Counted from the stretch's first letter, positions 25,699 through 35,141 are shown. The stretch is DNA of 64,000 bases from Streptomyces phaeoluteigriseus (GCF_001896135.2 NZ_MPOH02000015.1:203305-267304); one strand, 5' to 3'. Notes: generated from the letters alone by a model not told the origin. Program-made: numbers and translations.

Positions 25699-26514
25699 GT
25701 GACGACCCGAACCGCCCGCCCGGCCCGCCTTCAGGTGACGGGCGCGGGAGTCGCCGCGCTGCTGGTGCTGAGCGCCTGCAACTCCTCCGACGGCACCTCC
25801 TCCGGGGCCGGCTCCTCCGCGTCGGGTCCGGCGAAGGTGTCCGGCACGGTGACCGTCTTCGCGGCGGCCTCCCTCCAGGAGAGCTTCACGGCCCTGGGGA
25901 AGAAGTTCGAGAAGGCGTACCCCGGCACGGAGGTCGAGTTCAGCTTCGGCGGCAGCGACACCCTCGCCGCGAGCATCGTCAGCGGCGCCCCTGCCGACGT
26001 GTTCGCCGCCGCCAGCACCAAGACCATGACGATCGTGACGGACGCGAAGGACAACGCCTCCCCTCCCCTCACCTTCGCCCGCAACCAGCTGGAGATCGCC
26101 ACCCTGCCGGGCAACCCCGACAAGGTCACCTCTCTCAAGGACCTCACGCGGTCCGGCCTCAAGGTCGTCCTGTGCGACAGGACCGTCCCGTGCGGCGCCG
26201 CCGCCCAGAAGGCCCTCGACGCGAGCGGCCTGCGGCTCACCCCGGTCTCCTACGAGCAGGACGTCAAGAGCGCCCTGACCAAGGTGGAGCTGAAGGAGGC
26301 CGACGCCGCGGTGGTGTACAGGACCGATGTGCGCGCGGCGGGTGACAAGGTGGACGGCGTGGACTTCCCCGAGTCGGCCGACGCCGTCAACGACTACCCC
26401 ATCGCCCCCCTCGAGAACGCCCGGAACGCCGAGGCGGCGAAGGCCTTCGTCGCCCTCGTGCGCTCCGCCGAGGGGCAGAGGGCCCTGACCGAGGCCGGGT
26501 TCCTGAAGCCGTGA
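25699..26514 (+). CDS. modA: Molybdate ABC transporter substrate-binding lipoprotein
   Basis: A protein of about 271 residues with a lipobox signal (VAALLVLSAC). The ModA core follows: TVTVFAAASLQESFTALGKK, then FGGSDTLAASIVSGAPADVF, AAASTKTM and, near the C-terminus, VNDYPIAPLENARNAEAAKA. It binds molybdate or tungstate outside the membrane for ModBC. The GTG at 25699 is preceded by GAGGAG and places the lipobox correctly; in-frame starts further upstream lack this. It overlaps modB by 4 bp (GTGA). Confidence 0.93.
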   Translation: MTTRTARPARLQVTGAGVAALLVLSACNSSDGTSSGAGSSASGPAKVSGTVTVFAAASLQESFTALGKKFEKAYPGTEVEFSFGGSDTLAASIVSGAPADVFAAASTKTMTIVTDAKDNASPPLTFARNQLEIATLPGNPDKVTSLKDLTRSGLKVVLCDRTVPCGAAAQKALDASGLRLTPVSYEQDVKSALTKVELKEADAAVVYRTDVRAAGDKVDGVDFPESADAVNDYPIAPLENARNAEAAKAFVALVRSAEGQRALTEAGFLKP

Positions 26515-27344
26515 CGCCCCCCGCCCCCGACACCCGCAAGGGCGGCCGGCGGCCGGGCCCGATCCGCACCGGCGTCCCCTTCGCCCTCCTGTTGCCCGCC
26601 CTGCTGGGCCTGGCCTTTCTGCTGCTGCCCCTGGTCGCCCTGCTCGTCCGGGCGCCGTGGCACAGCCTGCCCGAGCAGCTGACCAGCCCCGAGGTCTGGC
26701 AGGCCCTGCGGCTGTCCCTGGTCTGCGCCACGTCGGCGACCGCGTTGAGCCTGGTGATCGGCGTGCCGCTGGCATGGCTGCTGGCCCGCACCGACTTCCC
26801 CGGCCGCGGTCTCGTCCGCGCCCTGGTGACGCTCCCGCTGGTCCTGCCCCCGGTCGTGGGCGGTGTGGCCCTTCTGCTCGCCCTCGGCCGCAACGGCGTG
26901 GTCGGGCAGTGGCTGGACGCCTGGTTCGGCATCACCCTCCCGTTCACCACGACCGGCGTCGTGCTCGCGGAGACGTTCGTGGCCATGCCGTTCCTCGTCA
27001 TCAGCGTCGAGGGCACGCTGCGCGCCGCCGACCCGCGCTACGAGGAGGCCGCCACCACCCTGGGCGCCTCCCGCTTCACCGCGTTCCGCCGGGTCACGCT
27101 GCCCCTGATCGCGCCGGGCATCGCGGCGGGCGCCGTACTGGCCTGGGCACGCGCCCTGGGCGAGTTCGGGGCGACGATCACCTTCGCGGGCAACTTCCCG
27201 GGCCGCACGCAGACGATGCCGCTCGCCGTCTACCTCGCCCTCCAGAGCGACCCGGAGGCCGCCATCGCCCTCAGCCTGGTGCTGCTGGCCGTCTCCATCG
27301 CCGTGCTGGCGGGCCTGCGCGACCGCTGGATGACCGCGTCATGA
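26511..27344 (+). CDS. modB: Molybdate ABC transporter permease
   Basis: A 277-residue membrane protein with about six helices. LSLVIGVPLAWLLARTDFPG and VTLPLVLPPVVGGVALLLAL are classic ModB segments, and the EAA loop is DPRYEEAATTLGASRFTAFR. LARALGEFGATITFAGN is diagnostic of molybdate/sulfate-type permeases. It starts at the GTGA overlap with modA and ends in an ATGA overlap with modC, so the three are one translationally coupled operon. Confidence 0.94.
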   Translation: MTPPAPDTRKGGRRPGPIRTGVPFALLLPALLGLAFLLLPLVALLVRAPWHSLPEQLTSPEVWQALRLSLVCATSATALSLVIGVPLAWLLARTDFPGRGLVRALVTLPLVLPPVVGGVALLLALGRNGVVGQWLDAWFGITLPFTTTGVVLAETFVAMPFLVISVEGTLRAADPRYEEAATTLGASRFTAFRRVTLPLIAPGIAAGAVLAWARALGEFGATITFAGNFPGRTQTMPLAVYLALQSDPEAAIALSLVLLAVSIAVLAGLRDRWMTAS

Positions 27345-28414
27345 GCACCCCCGACGGCATCCCGCCGGACAGCGCCGAGGGCCTCGACTCCCACGTCGTG
27401 GTCGACCGGGACGCCTTCCGCCTCGACATCACGCTGAGCGCCGCCCCCGGCGAGGTCGTGGCCCTGCTCGGCCCGAACGGCGCCGGCAAGACGACGGCCC
27501 TGCGCGCCCTCGCCGGCCTCGTCCCGCTCACCGGCGGCCACCTCCGTCTGGACGGCGACGCGTTGGAGCGTACGCCGCCGGAGTCCCGCCCGGTCGGCGT
27601 GGTCTTCCAGGACTACCTGCTGTTCCCGCACCTGAGCGCCCTCGACAATGTGGCGTTCGGTCCGCGCTGCCACGGCGCGAGCAAGGCCGAGGCACGTTCC
27701 CAGGCGGCCGGGTGGCTGGAGCGGATGGGCCTCGCCGAGCACGCGGGCGCCAGGCCCCGCAGTCTGTCCGGCGGCCAGGCCCAGCGGGTCGCCCTGGCCC
27801 GCGCCCTCGCCACACATCCCCGGCTGCTCCTGCTCGACGAACCCCTCGCCGCCCTGGACGCCCGCACCCGCCTGGAGGTACGCGCCCAACTCCGCCGCCA
27901 CCTGGCCGAGTTCGAGGCGGTCGCCGTCCTCGTCACGCACGACCCGCTGGACGCCATGGTCCTCGCGGACCGCCTGGTCGTCGTCGAGCACGGCACGGTC
28001 GTACAGCAGGGCGCCCCCTCCGACATCGCCCGGCACCCGCGCACGGACTACATCGCCCAACTCGTCGGCCTGAACCTCTACCGCGGCCGGGCCGACGGCC
28101 ACACCGTCCACCTCGACACGGGCCCCTCGCTCACCACCACGGAGATCCTCTCCGGGCCGGCCTTCGTCGCCTTCCCGCCCAGCGCGGTCACCCTCCACCG
28201 CGACCGCCCCACCGGCTCCAGCGCCCGCAACCTCTGGCGCTGCGAGGTCGCGGGCCTGGAGACCCACGGCGACCAGATCCGCGCCGACCTCACCGGCGAA
28301 CTCCCCCTGGCCGCCGACCTCACCACGGTCGCCGCCGCCGAACTCGACCTGCATCCGGGCGCCCCGGTGTGGGCGACGGTCAAGGCGGCCCAGACACACG
28401 CCTACCCCGCCTGA
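27341..28414 (+). CDS. modC: Molybdate ABC transporter ATP-binding protein
   Basis: A 357-residue ATPase: Walker A LLGPNGAGKTTALRALAG, Q-loop in VVFQDYLLFPHLSALD, signature RSLSGGQAQRVALARALATH, Walker B LLLLDEPLAALD and H-loop VTHDPLDAM. The C-terminal ~100 residues form a Mop-like TOBE domain (CEVAGLETHGDQIRADLTGE). It powers uptake through ModB. The ATG at 27341 overlaps the modB stop. A convergent terminator separates it from gcvP. Confidence 0.93.
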   Translation: MSTPDGIPPDSAEGLDSHVVVDRDAFRLDITLSAAPGEVVALLGPNGAGKTTALRALAGLVPLTGGHLRLDGDALERTPPESRPVGVVFQDYLLFPHLSALDNVAFGPRCHGASKAEARSQAAGWLERMGLAEHAGARPRSLSGGQAQRVALARALATHPRLLLLDEPLAALDARTRLEVRAQLRRHLAEFEAVAVLVTHDPLDAMVLADRLVVVEHGTVVQQGAPSDIARHPRTDYIAQLVGLNLYRGRADGHTVHLDTGPSLTTTEILSGPAFVAFPPSAVTLHRDRPTGSSARNLWRCEVAGLETHGDQIRADLTGELPLAADLTTVAAAELDLHPGAPVWATVKAAQTHAYPA

Positions 28415-28433
28415 ACCACCCCCCGGCGCGCCG

Positions 28434-28467
28434 GAGGGTCCCCCGCCCTGACCGGACGGGGACCCTC
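28434..28467. terminator. Bidirectional terminator between modC and gcvP
   Basis: GAGGGTCCCC (28434-28443) pairs with GGGGACCCTC (28458-28467); the stem serves both convergent genes. Confidence 0.7.
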
Positions 28468-28487
28468 GATGACGTACGGCTGCCGGA

Positions 28488-31373
28488 TCAGTCCTCGTAC
28501 GCGTCCAGCGGCGGGCAGGAGCAGACCAGGTTGCGGTCGCCGTAGGCCTGGTCGATCCGGCGCACCGGCGGCCAGTACTTGTCGGCGGCGGACACCCCGG
28601 CCGGGAAGACGGCCTCCTCGCGCGAGTACGCGTGCTCCCACTCCCCGCCCAGCGCGGCGGCGGTGTGCGGAGCGTTCCGCAGGGGGTTGTCCTCGGCGGG
28701 CCACTCGCCGGCCCCGACCTTCTCGATCTCCCCGCGGATCGCGATCATCGCCTCGCAGAACCGGTCCAGCTCGGCCAGGTCCTCGGACTCGGTCGGCTCG
28801 ATCATGAGCGTCCCGGCCACCGGGAACGACATCGTCGGCGCGTGGAAGCCGTAGTCGATGAGCCGCTTGGCCACGTCGTCCACGCTGACACCGGTGGCCT
28901 TCGTCAGCGGACGCAGGTCGATGATGCACTCGTGCGCGACCAGCCCGCCGGGGCCGGTGTAGAGCACCGGGTAGTGCGGTTCGAGCCGCTTGGCGACATA
29001 GTTGGCGGACAGCACGGCCACCTGCGTGGCCCGCTTCAGCCCTTCACCGCCCATGAGCCGCACATAGGCCCACGAGATCGGCAGGATCCCCGCGGAGCCC
29101 CACGGCGCGGCCGAGATCGGTCCCACGCCCGTCGCGGGCCCGGCCTCCGGCTGGAGCGGGTGGTTCGGCAGATACGGCGCCAGGTGCGACCGTACGGCCA
29201 CCGGGCCGACGCCCGGACCGCCGCCGCCGTGCGGGATGCAGAACGTCTTGTGCAGGTTCAGGTGCGAGACGTCGCCACCGAAGTGCCCGGGCTTGGCGAG
29301 CCCGACGAGCGCGTTGAGGTTGGCGCCGTCGACGTACACCTGACCGCCGGCCTCGTGCACCTGCGCGCAGATGTCGGCGACATGCTCCTCGAACACCCCG
29401 TGCGTCGACGGGTAGGTGATCATCAGCACCGCCAGCTCGTCCCGGTGCTTCTCGATCTTCGCCCGCAGGTCCTCGACGTCGATCTCGCCGTCGTCGGCGG
29501 TCTTCACGACGACGACCTTCATCCCGGCCATCACGGCGCTCGCGGCGTTGGTGCCGTGCGCGGACGACGGAATCAGACACACGGTCCGCTGCTCGTCCCC
29601 GTTGGCCCGGTGGTATCCGCGTACGGCGAGCAGTCCGGCGAACTCGCCCTGCGACCCGGCGTTGGGCTGGAGGGACACCTTGTCGTACCCGGTGACCTCG
29701 GCGAGCCGCTCCTCCAGCTCATGGATGAGCGTCAGGTAGCCCCGCGCCTGCTCGGCGGGCGAGAAGGGGTGCAGCTGCCCGAACTCGGGCCAGGTGACCG
29801 GCTCCATCTCGGTGGTCGCGTTGAGTTTCATCGTGCAGGAGCCCAGCGGGATCATGCCCCGGTCGAGCGCGTAGTCACGGTCGGCCAGCCTGCGCAGGTA
29901 GCGGAGCATGGCGGTCTCGGAGCGGTGCTGGTGGAAGACGGGGTGGGTGAGGATCTCGTCGCCGCGCAGCAGCCCGGCGGGCAGGGTGTCCTCCGTGACC
30001 GCGTCGAGGGCCTCGATCTCACCCTCGACCCCGAAGGCCCGCCAGACAGCGGTGACCTGGGCCCGCCCGGTGGTCTCGTCGCAGGCGATCGACACGTGGT
30101 CGGCATCGACGAGGCGCAGGTTGACGCCGTTTCCCCGAGCTGCGGCGACGGCCTCGGCGGCCTTCGCGGGCACCCGCACGGTCAGCGTGTCGAAGTAGGA
30201 GCCGTGCACGACCTCGACGCCACCGGCGGTGAGCCCGGCGGCCAGGGTGGAGGCGTAGCGGTGGGTGCGCCGCGCGATCGCCCGAAGCCCGTCGGGCCCG
30301 TGGTACACGGCGTACATGCCGGCCATGACGGCGAGCAGCACCTGCGCCGTACAGATGTTGCTGGTCGCCTTCTCCCGGCGGATGTGCTGCTCACGCGTCT
30401 GCAACGCCAGCCGGTACGCCCTGTTGCCGTCCACGTCGACGGACACGCCCACGAGCCGTCCGGGCAGGCTGCGCGCGAACTTCTCGTGGACCGCCATGTA
30501 TCCGGCGTGCGGTCCGCCGAAGCCCATCGGCACCCCGAACCGCTGCGTTGTCCCGACGGCTATGTCCGCGCCCAGCTCACCGGGCGAGGTCAGCAGCGTC
30601 AGCGCCAGCAGATCGGCGGCGACGGTGACGAGCGCCCCCAGTTCGTGCGCCTGCTCGATGACCGGCTTGAGGTCGCGTACGGCTCCGGAGGCGCCCGGGT
30701 ACTGGATCAGCACGCCGTTGATCTCCCGCGCGGCGATGTCGGCCGGGATTCCGTCGCTGAGGTCGGCGACGACGACCTCGACGCCGGTCGGCTCGGCGCG
30801 GGTCTCGATGACGGCGATGGTCTGCGGCAGCGCGTCCGCGTCGATCAGGAAGAGGCCCTTCTTGTTCTTCCCCATGCGTCGTGACAGGGCCATCGCCTCG
30901 GCCGCCGCCGTGCCCTCGTCGAGCAGCGAGGCACCGGAGGTCGGCAGCCCGGTCAGGTCGGCGACCATGGTCTGGAAGTTCAGCAGCGCCTCGAGCCGGC
31001 CCTGCGAGATCTCCGGCTGGTACGGCGTGTAGGCCGTGTACCAGGCCGGGTTCTCCATGACGTTGCGCAGGATGACCGGCGGGGTGAAGGTGCCGTAGTA
31101 GCCGAGCCCGATCATCGGGTCCAGGACCTGGTTGCGGTCGGCCAGCGACCGCAGTTCGGCCAGCACCTCGGCCTCGGTCCGCGCGCCGGGCAGGTCCAGC
31201 GTGTCGGCGTTCTTGATCACATCGGGGACGGCGGCGGCGGTGAGCTCGTCCAGGGAGCCGTAGCCGACCTGCGCGAGCATCTTGGCCCGCGCCTCCTGGT
31301 CGGGCCCGATGTGGCGCTGCTCGAAAGGAATTCCCTGTTCGAGGTCGGAGAGCGGAATGCGATGGGCGGTCAT
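28488..31373 (-). CDS. gcvP: Glycine dehydrogenase (decarboxylating), glycine cleavage P protein
   Basis: A 961-residue full-length homodimeric-type P protein that decarboxylates glycine and passes the aminomethyl group to lipoyl-GcvH. It begins FEQRHIGPDQEARAKMLAQV, carries GSCTMKLNATTEMEPVTWPE in the middle, and the PLP lysine is in NLHKTFCIPHGGGGPG. Both pseudo-repeat halves are present. The ATG at 31373 has GGAGG 8 bases upstream; an in-frame start 24 bases earlier is less likely. A tandem glycine riboswitch lies in its leader, giving glycine-induced expression. gcvT and gcvH are not in the window. Confidence 0.96.
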   Translation of the reverse strand: MTAHRIPLSDLEQGIPFEQRHIGPDQEARAKMLAQVGYGSLDELTAAAVPDVIKNADTLDLPGARTEAEVLAELRSLADRNQVLDPMIGLGYYGTFTPPVILRNVMENPAWYTAYTPYQPEISQGRLEALLNFQTMVADLTGLPTSGASLLDEGTAAAEAMALSRRMGKNKKGLFLIDADALPQTIAVIETRAEPTGVEVVVADLSDGIPADIAAREINGVLIQYPGASGAVRDLKPVIEQAHELGALVTVAADLLALTLLTSPGELGADIAVGTTQRFGVPMGFGGPHAGYMAVHEKFARSLPGRLVGVSVDVDGNRAYRLALQTREQHIRREKATSNICTAQVLLAVMAGMYAVYHGPDGLRAIARRTHRYASTLAAGLTAGGVEVVHGSYFDTLTVRVPAKAAEAVAAARGNGVNLRLVDADHVSIACDETTGRAQVTAVWRAFGVEGEIEALDAVTEDTLPAGLLRGDEILTHPVFHQHRSETAMLRYLRRLADRDYALDRGMIPLGSCTMKLNATTEMEPVTWPEFGQLHPFSPAEQARGYLTLIHELEERLAEVTGYDKVSLQPNAGSQGEFAGLLAVRGYHRANGDEQRTVCLIPSSAHGTNAASAVMAGMKVVVVKTADDGEIDVEDLRAKIEKHRDELAVLMITYPSTHGVFEEHVADICAQVHEAGGQVYVDGANLNALVGLAKPGHFGGDVSHLNLHKTFCIPHGGGGPGVGPVAVRSHLAPYLPNHPLQPEAGPATGVGPISAAPWGSAGILPISWAYVRLMGGEGLKRATQVAVLSANYVAKRLEPHYPVLYTGPGGLVAHECIIDLRPLTKATGVSVDDVAKRLIDYGFHAPTMSFPVAGTLMIEPTESEDLAELDRFCEAMIAIRGEIEKVGAGEWPAEDNPLRNAPHTAAALGGEWEHAYSREEAVFPAGVSAADKYWPPVRRIDQAYGDRNLVCSCPPLDAYED

Positions 31374-31437
31374 TGCGGAGGCCTCCTGGTCAGACACGAC
31401 CTTCGAGGGGCACCACTGGCGGGTACCCGGACGGCCT

Positions 31438-31650
31438 CCCCCTCTGTCATCTCAACCTGAGAGCTTCACCGGCCGCCCGAGAGCGACCGGCTTTCCCCGT
31501 CGGTGAGAGCGGAGGCCGTCGACGCCGTCGACACCCGCCCTGCTTTCCAGAGTGACCTCGTCCGTGCGGTACGTGAGCCTGAGAGATTCCGGGGAGGAGT
31601 TGCTCCTTCGGCGCCTCCGAAGATCTCCGGAGGACTCTCCCGCGCGGGGT
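31438..31650 (-). promoter_or_regulatory. Tandem glycine riboswitch
   Basis: On the minus strand the leader of gcvP reads GGGAGAGTCC, GGCGCCGAAGGAGCAA, TCTCTCAGGCTCA, then ACTCTGGAAAGC: the conserved core of aptamer I (about 31650-31547). A second copy follows with CGCTCTCACCGACGGGGAAA and GCTCTCAGGTTGAGAT (about 31513-31440). The two-aptamer order and the CTCTCAGG repeats are diagnostic. Glycine binding would switch on the glycine cleavage gene. Confidence 0.92.
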
Positions 31651-31769
31651 CAGCAGCCGCTGCCAGACTACCAGCGAGGTCAACGATGCCTCCTGTCGAG
31701 TGGCCGCCGCCCCCGTTGTGCTCTTTCGTAGTGCTTACGGATGAGTTTGCGACCAAGTGGAGGGGTCCC

Positions 31770-32140
31770 GTGCAGACCGACATCGATCCGCGCAACCTGA
31801 TCGGCCGCAAGGCGTGCGACCGCAACGGCACCAAGATCGGCACCATCGACGAGGTCTACCTCGACGACGCGACCGGCGTGCCGGAGTGGGCTGCCATACG
31901 CACCGGCTGTTCAGCAGGGACGCCTTCGTCCCCCTGGAGCCCAGCGAACTGATCGAGGGCACCCTCCATGTCCCCTTCGACCGCGCCCTGATCAGGGACG
32001 CCCCGGACTTCGGCGTGGGCCGCCACCTCTCCCCCGATCAGGAACTCCAGCTCTACCACCACTACGGTCTCGATGTGGCCGAGCCTCCCCCGCTCCCGGA
32101 CCGGGACTTCGGCAGGCTGGCGGGCACCGAGGAGACCTGA
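31770..32140 (+). pseudogene. PRC-barrel domain protein, frameshifted
   Basis: It starts at GTG 31770 behind GGAGG and reads DIDPRNLIGRKACDRNGTKI then TIDEVYLDDATGVPEWAAIR. It then loses frame at ACCGGCTGTTC (about 31905) and continues in the next frame as LFSRDAFVPLEPSELIEGTL, LHVPFDRALIRDAPDFGVG and HLSPDQELQLYHHYGLD. One added base restores a protein of about 123 residues, the common Streptomyces PRC-barrel protein (stress-associated, unknown role). The last 79 bp overlap the 3' end of the convergent nucleotidyltransferase gene. Confidence 0.75.
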
Positions 32141-32604
32141 GCGGACCGGCCGCATGCCTCGATCAACGCCCCGAGGAGTCCCCGTGGGTCGTGGAGGGGC
32201 CGGGCCCCGCCGGTGACGACGCGGCGTGTGCCGCCGTCGACGGGATCGGTGCGCGCCCAGTCGACCGGGCCGATGCCTACCTCGATCTCCAGACCGGAGG
32301 CGGTGATGTGCCGCCATTCGATGACGGGCCCCCAGGCCCGGTTCCGGATCACCTCACCCAGGGCGAGTTCGCGCGCCAGGACCCCGTCATGGGCGTACCG
32401 GCCCGGCTCGGTCGTCAGCACGACGAGATCGACATCCGAGTCCGCTCGCGCGGCACCCCGCGCCCAGGAGCCGACGAGCAGCACCCCGCCGACGTCCTCG
32501 CGCCCGGCGGCCCATCCGGTGACCCGCTCGATCACCGCCCGCACCTCGTCACACCGCTCCGCCGAGACCTCTGCCGGCTCCGCCCGCACCTCCTCGTCCG
32601 CCAC
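32062..32604 (-). CDS. Nucleotidyltransferase domain protein
   Basis: A polymerase-beta-superfamily minimal nucleotidyltransferase with the motif LLVGSWARGAARADSDVDLV (GS-x9-DxD) and a third acidic site in LEIEVGIGPVDWART. The call takes GTG 32604 (about 180 residues) as start; the frame is open back to 32724, but that stretch is made of DNA repeats coding ADEEVRAEP-type units, so the true start is uncertain. The substrate is unknown; stand-alone members modify tRNA, antibiotics or proteins. Its 3' end overlaps the PRC-barrel gene. Confidence 0.75.
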   Translation of the reverse strand: MADEEVRAEPAEVSAERCDEVRAVIERVTGWAAGREDVGGVLLVGSWARGAARADSDVDLVVLTTEPGRYAHDGVLARELALGEVIRNRAWGPVIEWRHITASGLEIEVGIGPVDWARTDPVDGGTRRVVTGGARPLHDPRGLLGALIEACGRSAQVSSVPASLPKSRSGSGGGSATSRP

Positions 32605-32735
32605 CCGGTCCCCCGCTTCTCCTCGTCCGCCACCGCCCGCACCAGCTCGCCCCCACCCGTCCCCCGCACCCCCCCGCACCTCCTCATCCGCCACCGGCTC
32701 CGCCCGCACCTCCTCGTCCCCCACCGCACACCAGC
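32582..32735. repeat. Degenerate repeats of a GCACCTCCTCGTCCGCCACC-like unit
   Basis: Several copies of about 20-30 bp (32586-32604, 32622-32634, 32678-32696, 32707-32720) of a CCTCCTC(G/A)TCCGCCACC core. On the minus strand each copy supplies a GTG and a GAGGAG ribosome-binding-like motif, so the array multiplies possible starts for the nucleotidyltransferase. Confidence 0.7.
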
Positions 32736-32748
32736 TCGCTCGCTCCCG

Positions 32749-34151
32749 TCACCGGCTGTTTCCCGGCCGCGCCACGGGCACGTCGCCGGTCTTGTCCACG
32801 GCCGACGGCTCGTCCGGTCTTCGCCGCACCAGCGGCAGCGGATCCGCCGGCTCCAGAGCGGGGTCGTCGATCCGGAACGTCCGCACCCGGCCCACCTCCG
32901 ACTCGGGTGTCTCGAACCGCACGGTGACCCGTCCCAGCCCGCTGCCCTGCACCCACCCGTGGCCCAGCTCGGCGTGCCGCACGTCGAGCCCCGGCCGCCA
33001 CCGGTGCTCCACGGGCGGCACCTCCGCCGTGACGGGCTCCTCCGCCACCTCGTCCTCGGGCCCTTCCGCCCGCACCTCCTCCGCCGCCTGCGCGAACAGG
33101 TCCTCCTGCGTGAAATCGGCGAGCCCGCTCACCCCGACCCCGAGCAGCCGCACCCCGCCCGTCGTGTCCACGGAGTCCAGCAGCCTTGCCGCAGCCTCCC
33201 GCACCACCACCGGATCGTCCGTGGGCCCCCGCAGAGTCTCGGACCGGGTGAGCGTGGAGAAGTCGTACCGCCTCACCTTCAGCACGATGGTCCGCCCCGA
33301 CAGACCCGCCCCGCGCAGCCGCCGCACGCACCGGTCGGCCAGCCGCCGCACCTCCAGCTCCACCCGGAGGCGGTCGTGGATGTCCACGTCATAGGTGTCC
33401 TCCACCGACACCGACTTCGTCTCCCGCTCGGCCACCACGGGCCGGTCGTCACGGGCCAGCGCCATGGCGTGCAGCGCGTGCCCGTGCGCCTTGCCCAGCA
33501 GCCGGACCAGCTCGTCCTCCCCGGCCTCGGCCATCTCCTCCACCGTGCTGATCCCGGCCCGCCGCAGGTGGTCGCCGGTCGCCGGTCCGACCCCCGGCAG
33601 CGTCCGTACGGACATCGGCGCGAGCAGGGCCCGCTCGGTTCCCGGCTCGATCAGCACCAGGCCGTCAGGCTTGGCCTGCTCGGAGGCGATCTTGGCGAGC
33701 ATCTTCGAGGCGGCCAGCCCCACCGACCCGGTGAGCCCCGTGGCCGCCCGTATGTCCGCGCGCAGCCGCGCCCCGGCCAGCCGCGCCGACTCGCTGTCCC
33801 AGGCCGCCTCCCCGGCCTCCAGGTCCACGAACGCCTCGTCCAGGCTGAGCGGCTCCACCAGCGGCGACAGGGCCCGCAGGAGCGACATGACCTGGTCGCT
33901 GATCTGGCGGTAGAACGCGCCCCGCGGATACAGGTAGGCGGCGTTCGGGGCGAGCCGGCGTGCCTGGGCCATGGGCATCGCCGAATGCACCCCGAAGATC
34001 CGTGCCTCGTACGAGGCGGTCGCCACCACCCCGCGCGCCCGAGGCCGCCCACCACCACCGCCTTCCCACGCAGACTCGGCTTGGACGCCTGCTCCGCCTG
34101 AGCGAAGAAGGCATCCATGTCGAGATGCAGGATGGTGGGCGCGTTTCTCAC
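32749..34151 (-). pseudogene. dinB: DNA polymerase IV (Y family), frameshifted
   Basis: It starts near GTG 34151 with APTILHLDMDAFFAQAEQAS and KPSLRGKAVVVGGLG, then shifts frame at about 34040 and continues RGVVATASYEARIFGVHSAM. The catalytic SLDEAFVDLEAGE, the HhH GVGPATGDHLRRAGISTVEE and the little-finger domain RLRVELEVRRLADRCVRRLR follow, to the stop at 32749. One added base in CTCGGGCGCGCG makes a complete protein of about 467 residues. It performs translesion synthesis. The C-terminal ~100 residues are rich in Glu, Ala and Pro. Probably intact in the organism. Confidence 0.8.
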
Positions 34152-34219
34152 ATTTCCGATGCTGCACCACGCCACTGACAATGACGTCGGGCGGCCGCCG
34201 CGAGGCGCCGGTGAGGGCG

Positions 34220-34903
34220 TCAGACCGCCCTGTTGCGCCGACGCGCCAGCTCATCGGCCGGATTGGGCCCGACGAGCGTCTCCCCGGTGTCGACGCGCTC
34301 CCCGTGCAACTGCGACAGCGCGCTCTCGACATCGCGCCACACCACGCCGACAGCGATCCCGAAAATGCCCTGCCCGCCCTGGAGCAGCGCGTGCACCTCG
34401 TCCGGCGAGCCGCACTCGTAGACCGTGGCGCCGTCGCTCATCAGCGTCATCCGCTCCAGGTCGCTGAAGCCCCGCTCACGCAGGTGCTGGACGGCCGTGC
34501 GGATGTTCTGGAGCGAGACCCCGGTGTCCAGGAACCGCTTGACGATCTTGAGGACCACCACGTCCCGGAAGCTGTACAGGCGCTGCGTCCCGGAACCGTG
34601 GGCCGGCCGCACGCTCGGCTCGACCAGCCCCGTGCGCGCCCAGTAGTCCAGTTGCCGATAGGTGATGCCGGCGGCCGCACAGGCCGTCGGCCCCCGGTAG
34701 CCGATCTCCTCGGACGCCATGGACGTCGCCCCTCCGCTGCTCGGCACGGCCGCCGGTCGCTGCGGAGCGTGATCGGCCGCGCCTCCGTGATGGGGGTACC
34801 CCCCGCTCGAGCGGAGTCGAGAGCTTGGGGGAGGGTACGGACCGCTCCCCCCGACACCGAGTCCGGGGGCACCCCCAACCGTACCGTCGCCGCTGCTTCT
34901 CAC
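34220..34903 (-). CDS. MerR-family transcriptional regulator
   Basis: A 227-residue protein. The conserved MerR winged HTH begins near residue 67 (GYRGPTACAAAGITYRQLDY, then WARTGLVEPS) with the dimer helix RERGFSDLERMTLMSDGATV. GTG 34903 with GGAGG 5 bases upstream gives a 61-residue Ser/Gly/Pro-rich N-terminal tail, part of which is coded by a dispersed Streptomyces repeat; ATG 34720 would give only the core. No effector cysteines are visible. It lies in a same-strand series with DUF151 and a second MerR gene, a conserved Streptomyces arrangement. Confidence 0.85.
   Translation of the reverse strand: MRSSGDGTVGGAPGLGVGGSGPYPPPSSRLRSSGGYPHHGGAADHAPQRPAAVPSSGGATSMASEEIGYRGPTACAAAGITYRQLDYWARTGLVEPSVRPAHGSGTQRLYSFRDVVVLKIVKRFLDTGVSLQNIRTAVQHLRERGFSDLERMTLMSDGATVYECGSPDEVHALLQGGQGIFGIAVGVVWRDVESALSQLHGERVDTGETLVGPNPADELARRRNRAV
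34791..34835. repeat. Dispersed Streptomyces palindromic element
   Basis: TGGGGGTACCCCCCGCTCGA and GCGGAGTCGAGAGCTTGGGG plus GAGGG form nested inverted repeats (GGGGGTACCCCC; CTCGA/TCGAG). I recall this kind of sequence as scattered many times between genes in Streptomyces genomes. Here it lies inside the N-terminal codons of the MerR gene, where it codes YPPPSSRLRSSGGYPHHG. Confidence 0.65.
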
Positions 34904-35141
34904 GCCGACCTCCGTCCTTGACCTGCCTTCTCGACGGTAGGCAGTCACCAGGGGTGCGTCAACGATCGCCACACTCGGCACGCCGAGTGATAATCACCCT
35001 AGGAGTGGTTTCCCGCGCTCCACCGCGGGGAAAGGCTAGCCGAATGCGCTCAGCGGAAGCCGCAGGACGCTCTCACGCGCCGCTGGCAATTGCCGGAAAC
35101 GGAGCCGGCGGGCCCGTCTGACCAAACCCGCCTCCCGACGG

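Noticed and set aside
28632..30884. Long plus-strand open frame of 750 codons opposite gcvP
   Set aside because: It lies wholly antisense to a certain gene, shows no domain and has unbalanced Arg/Gly/Val content.
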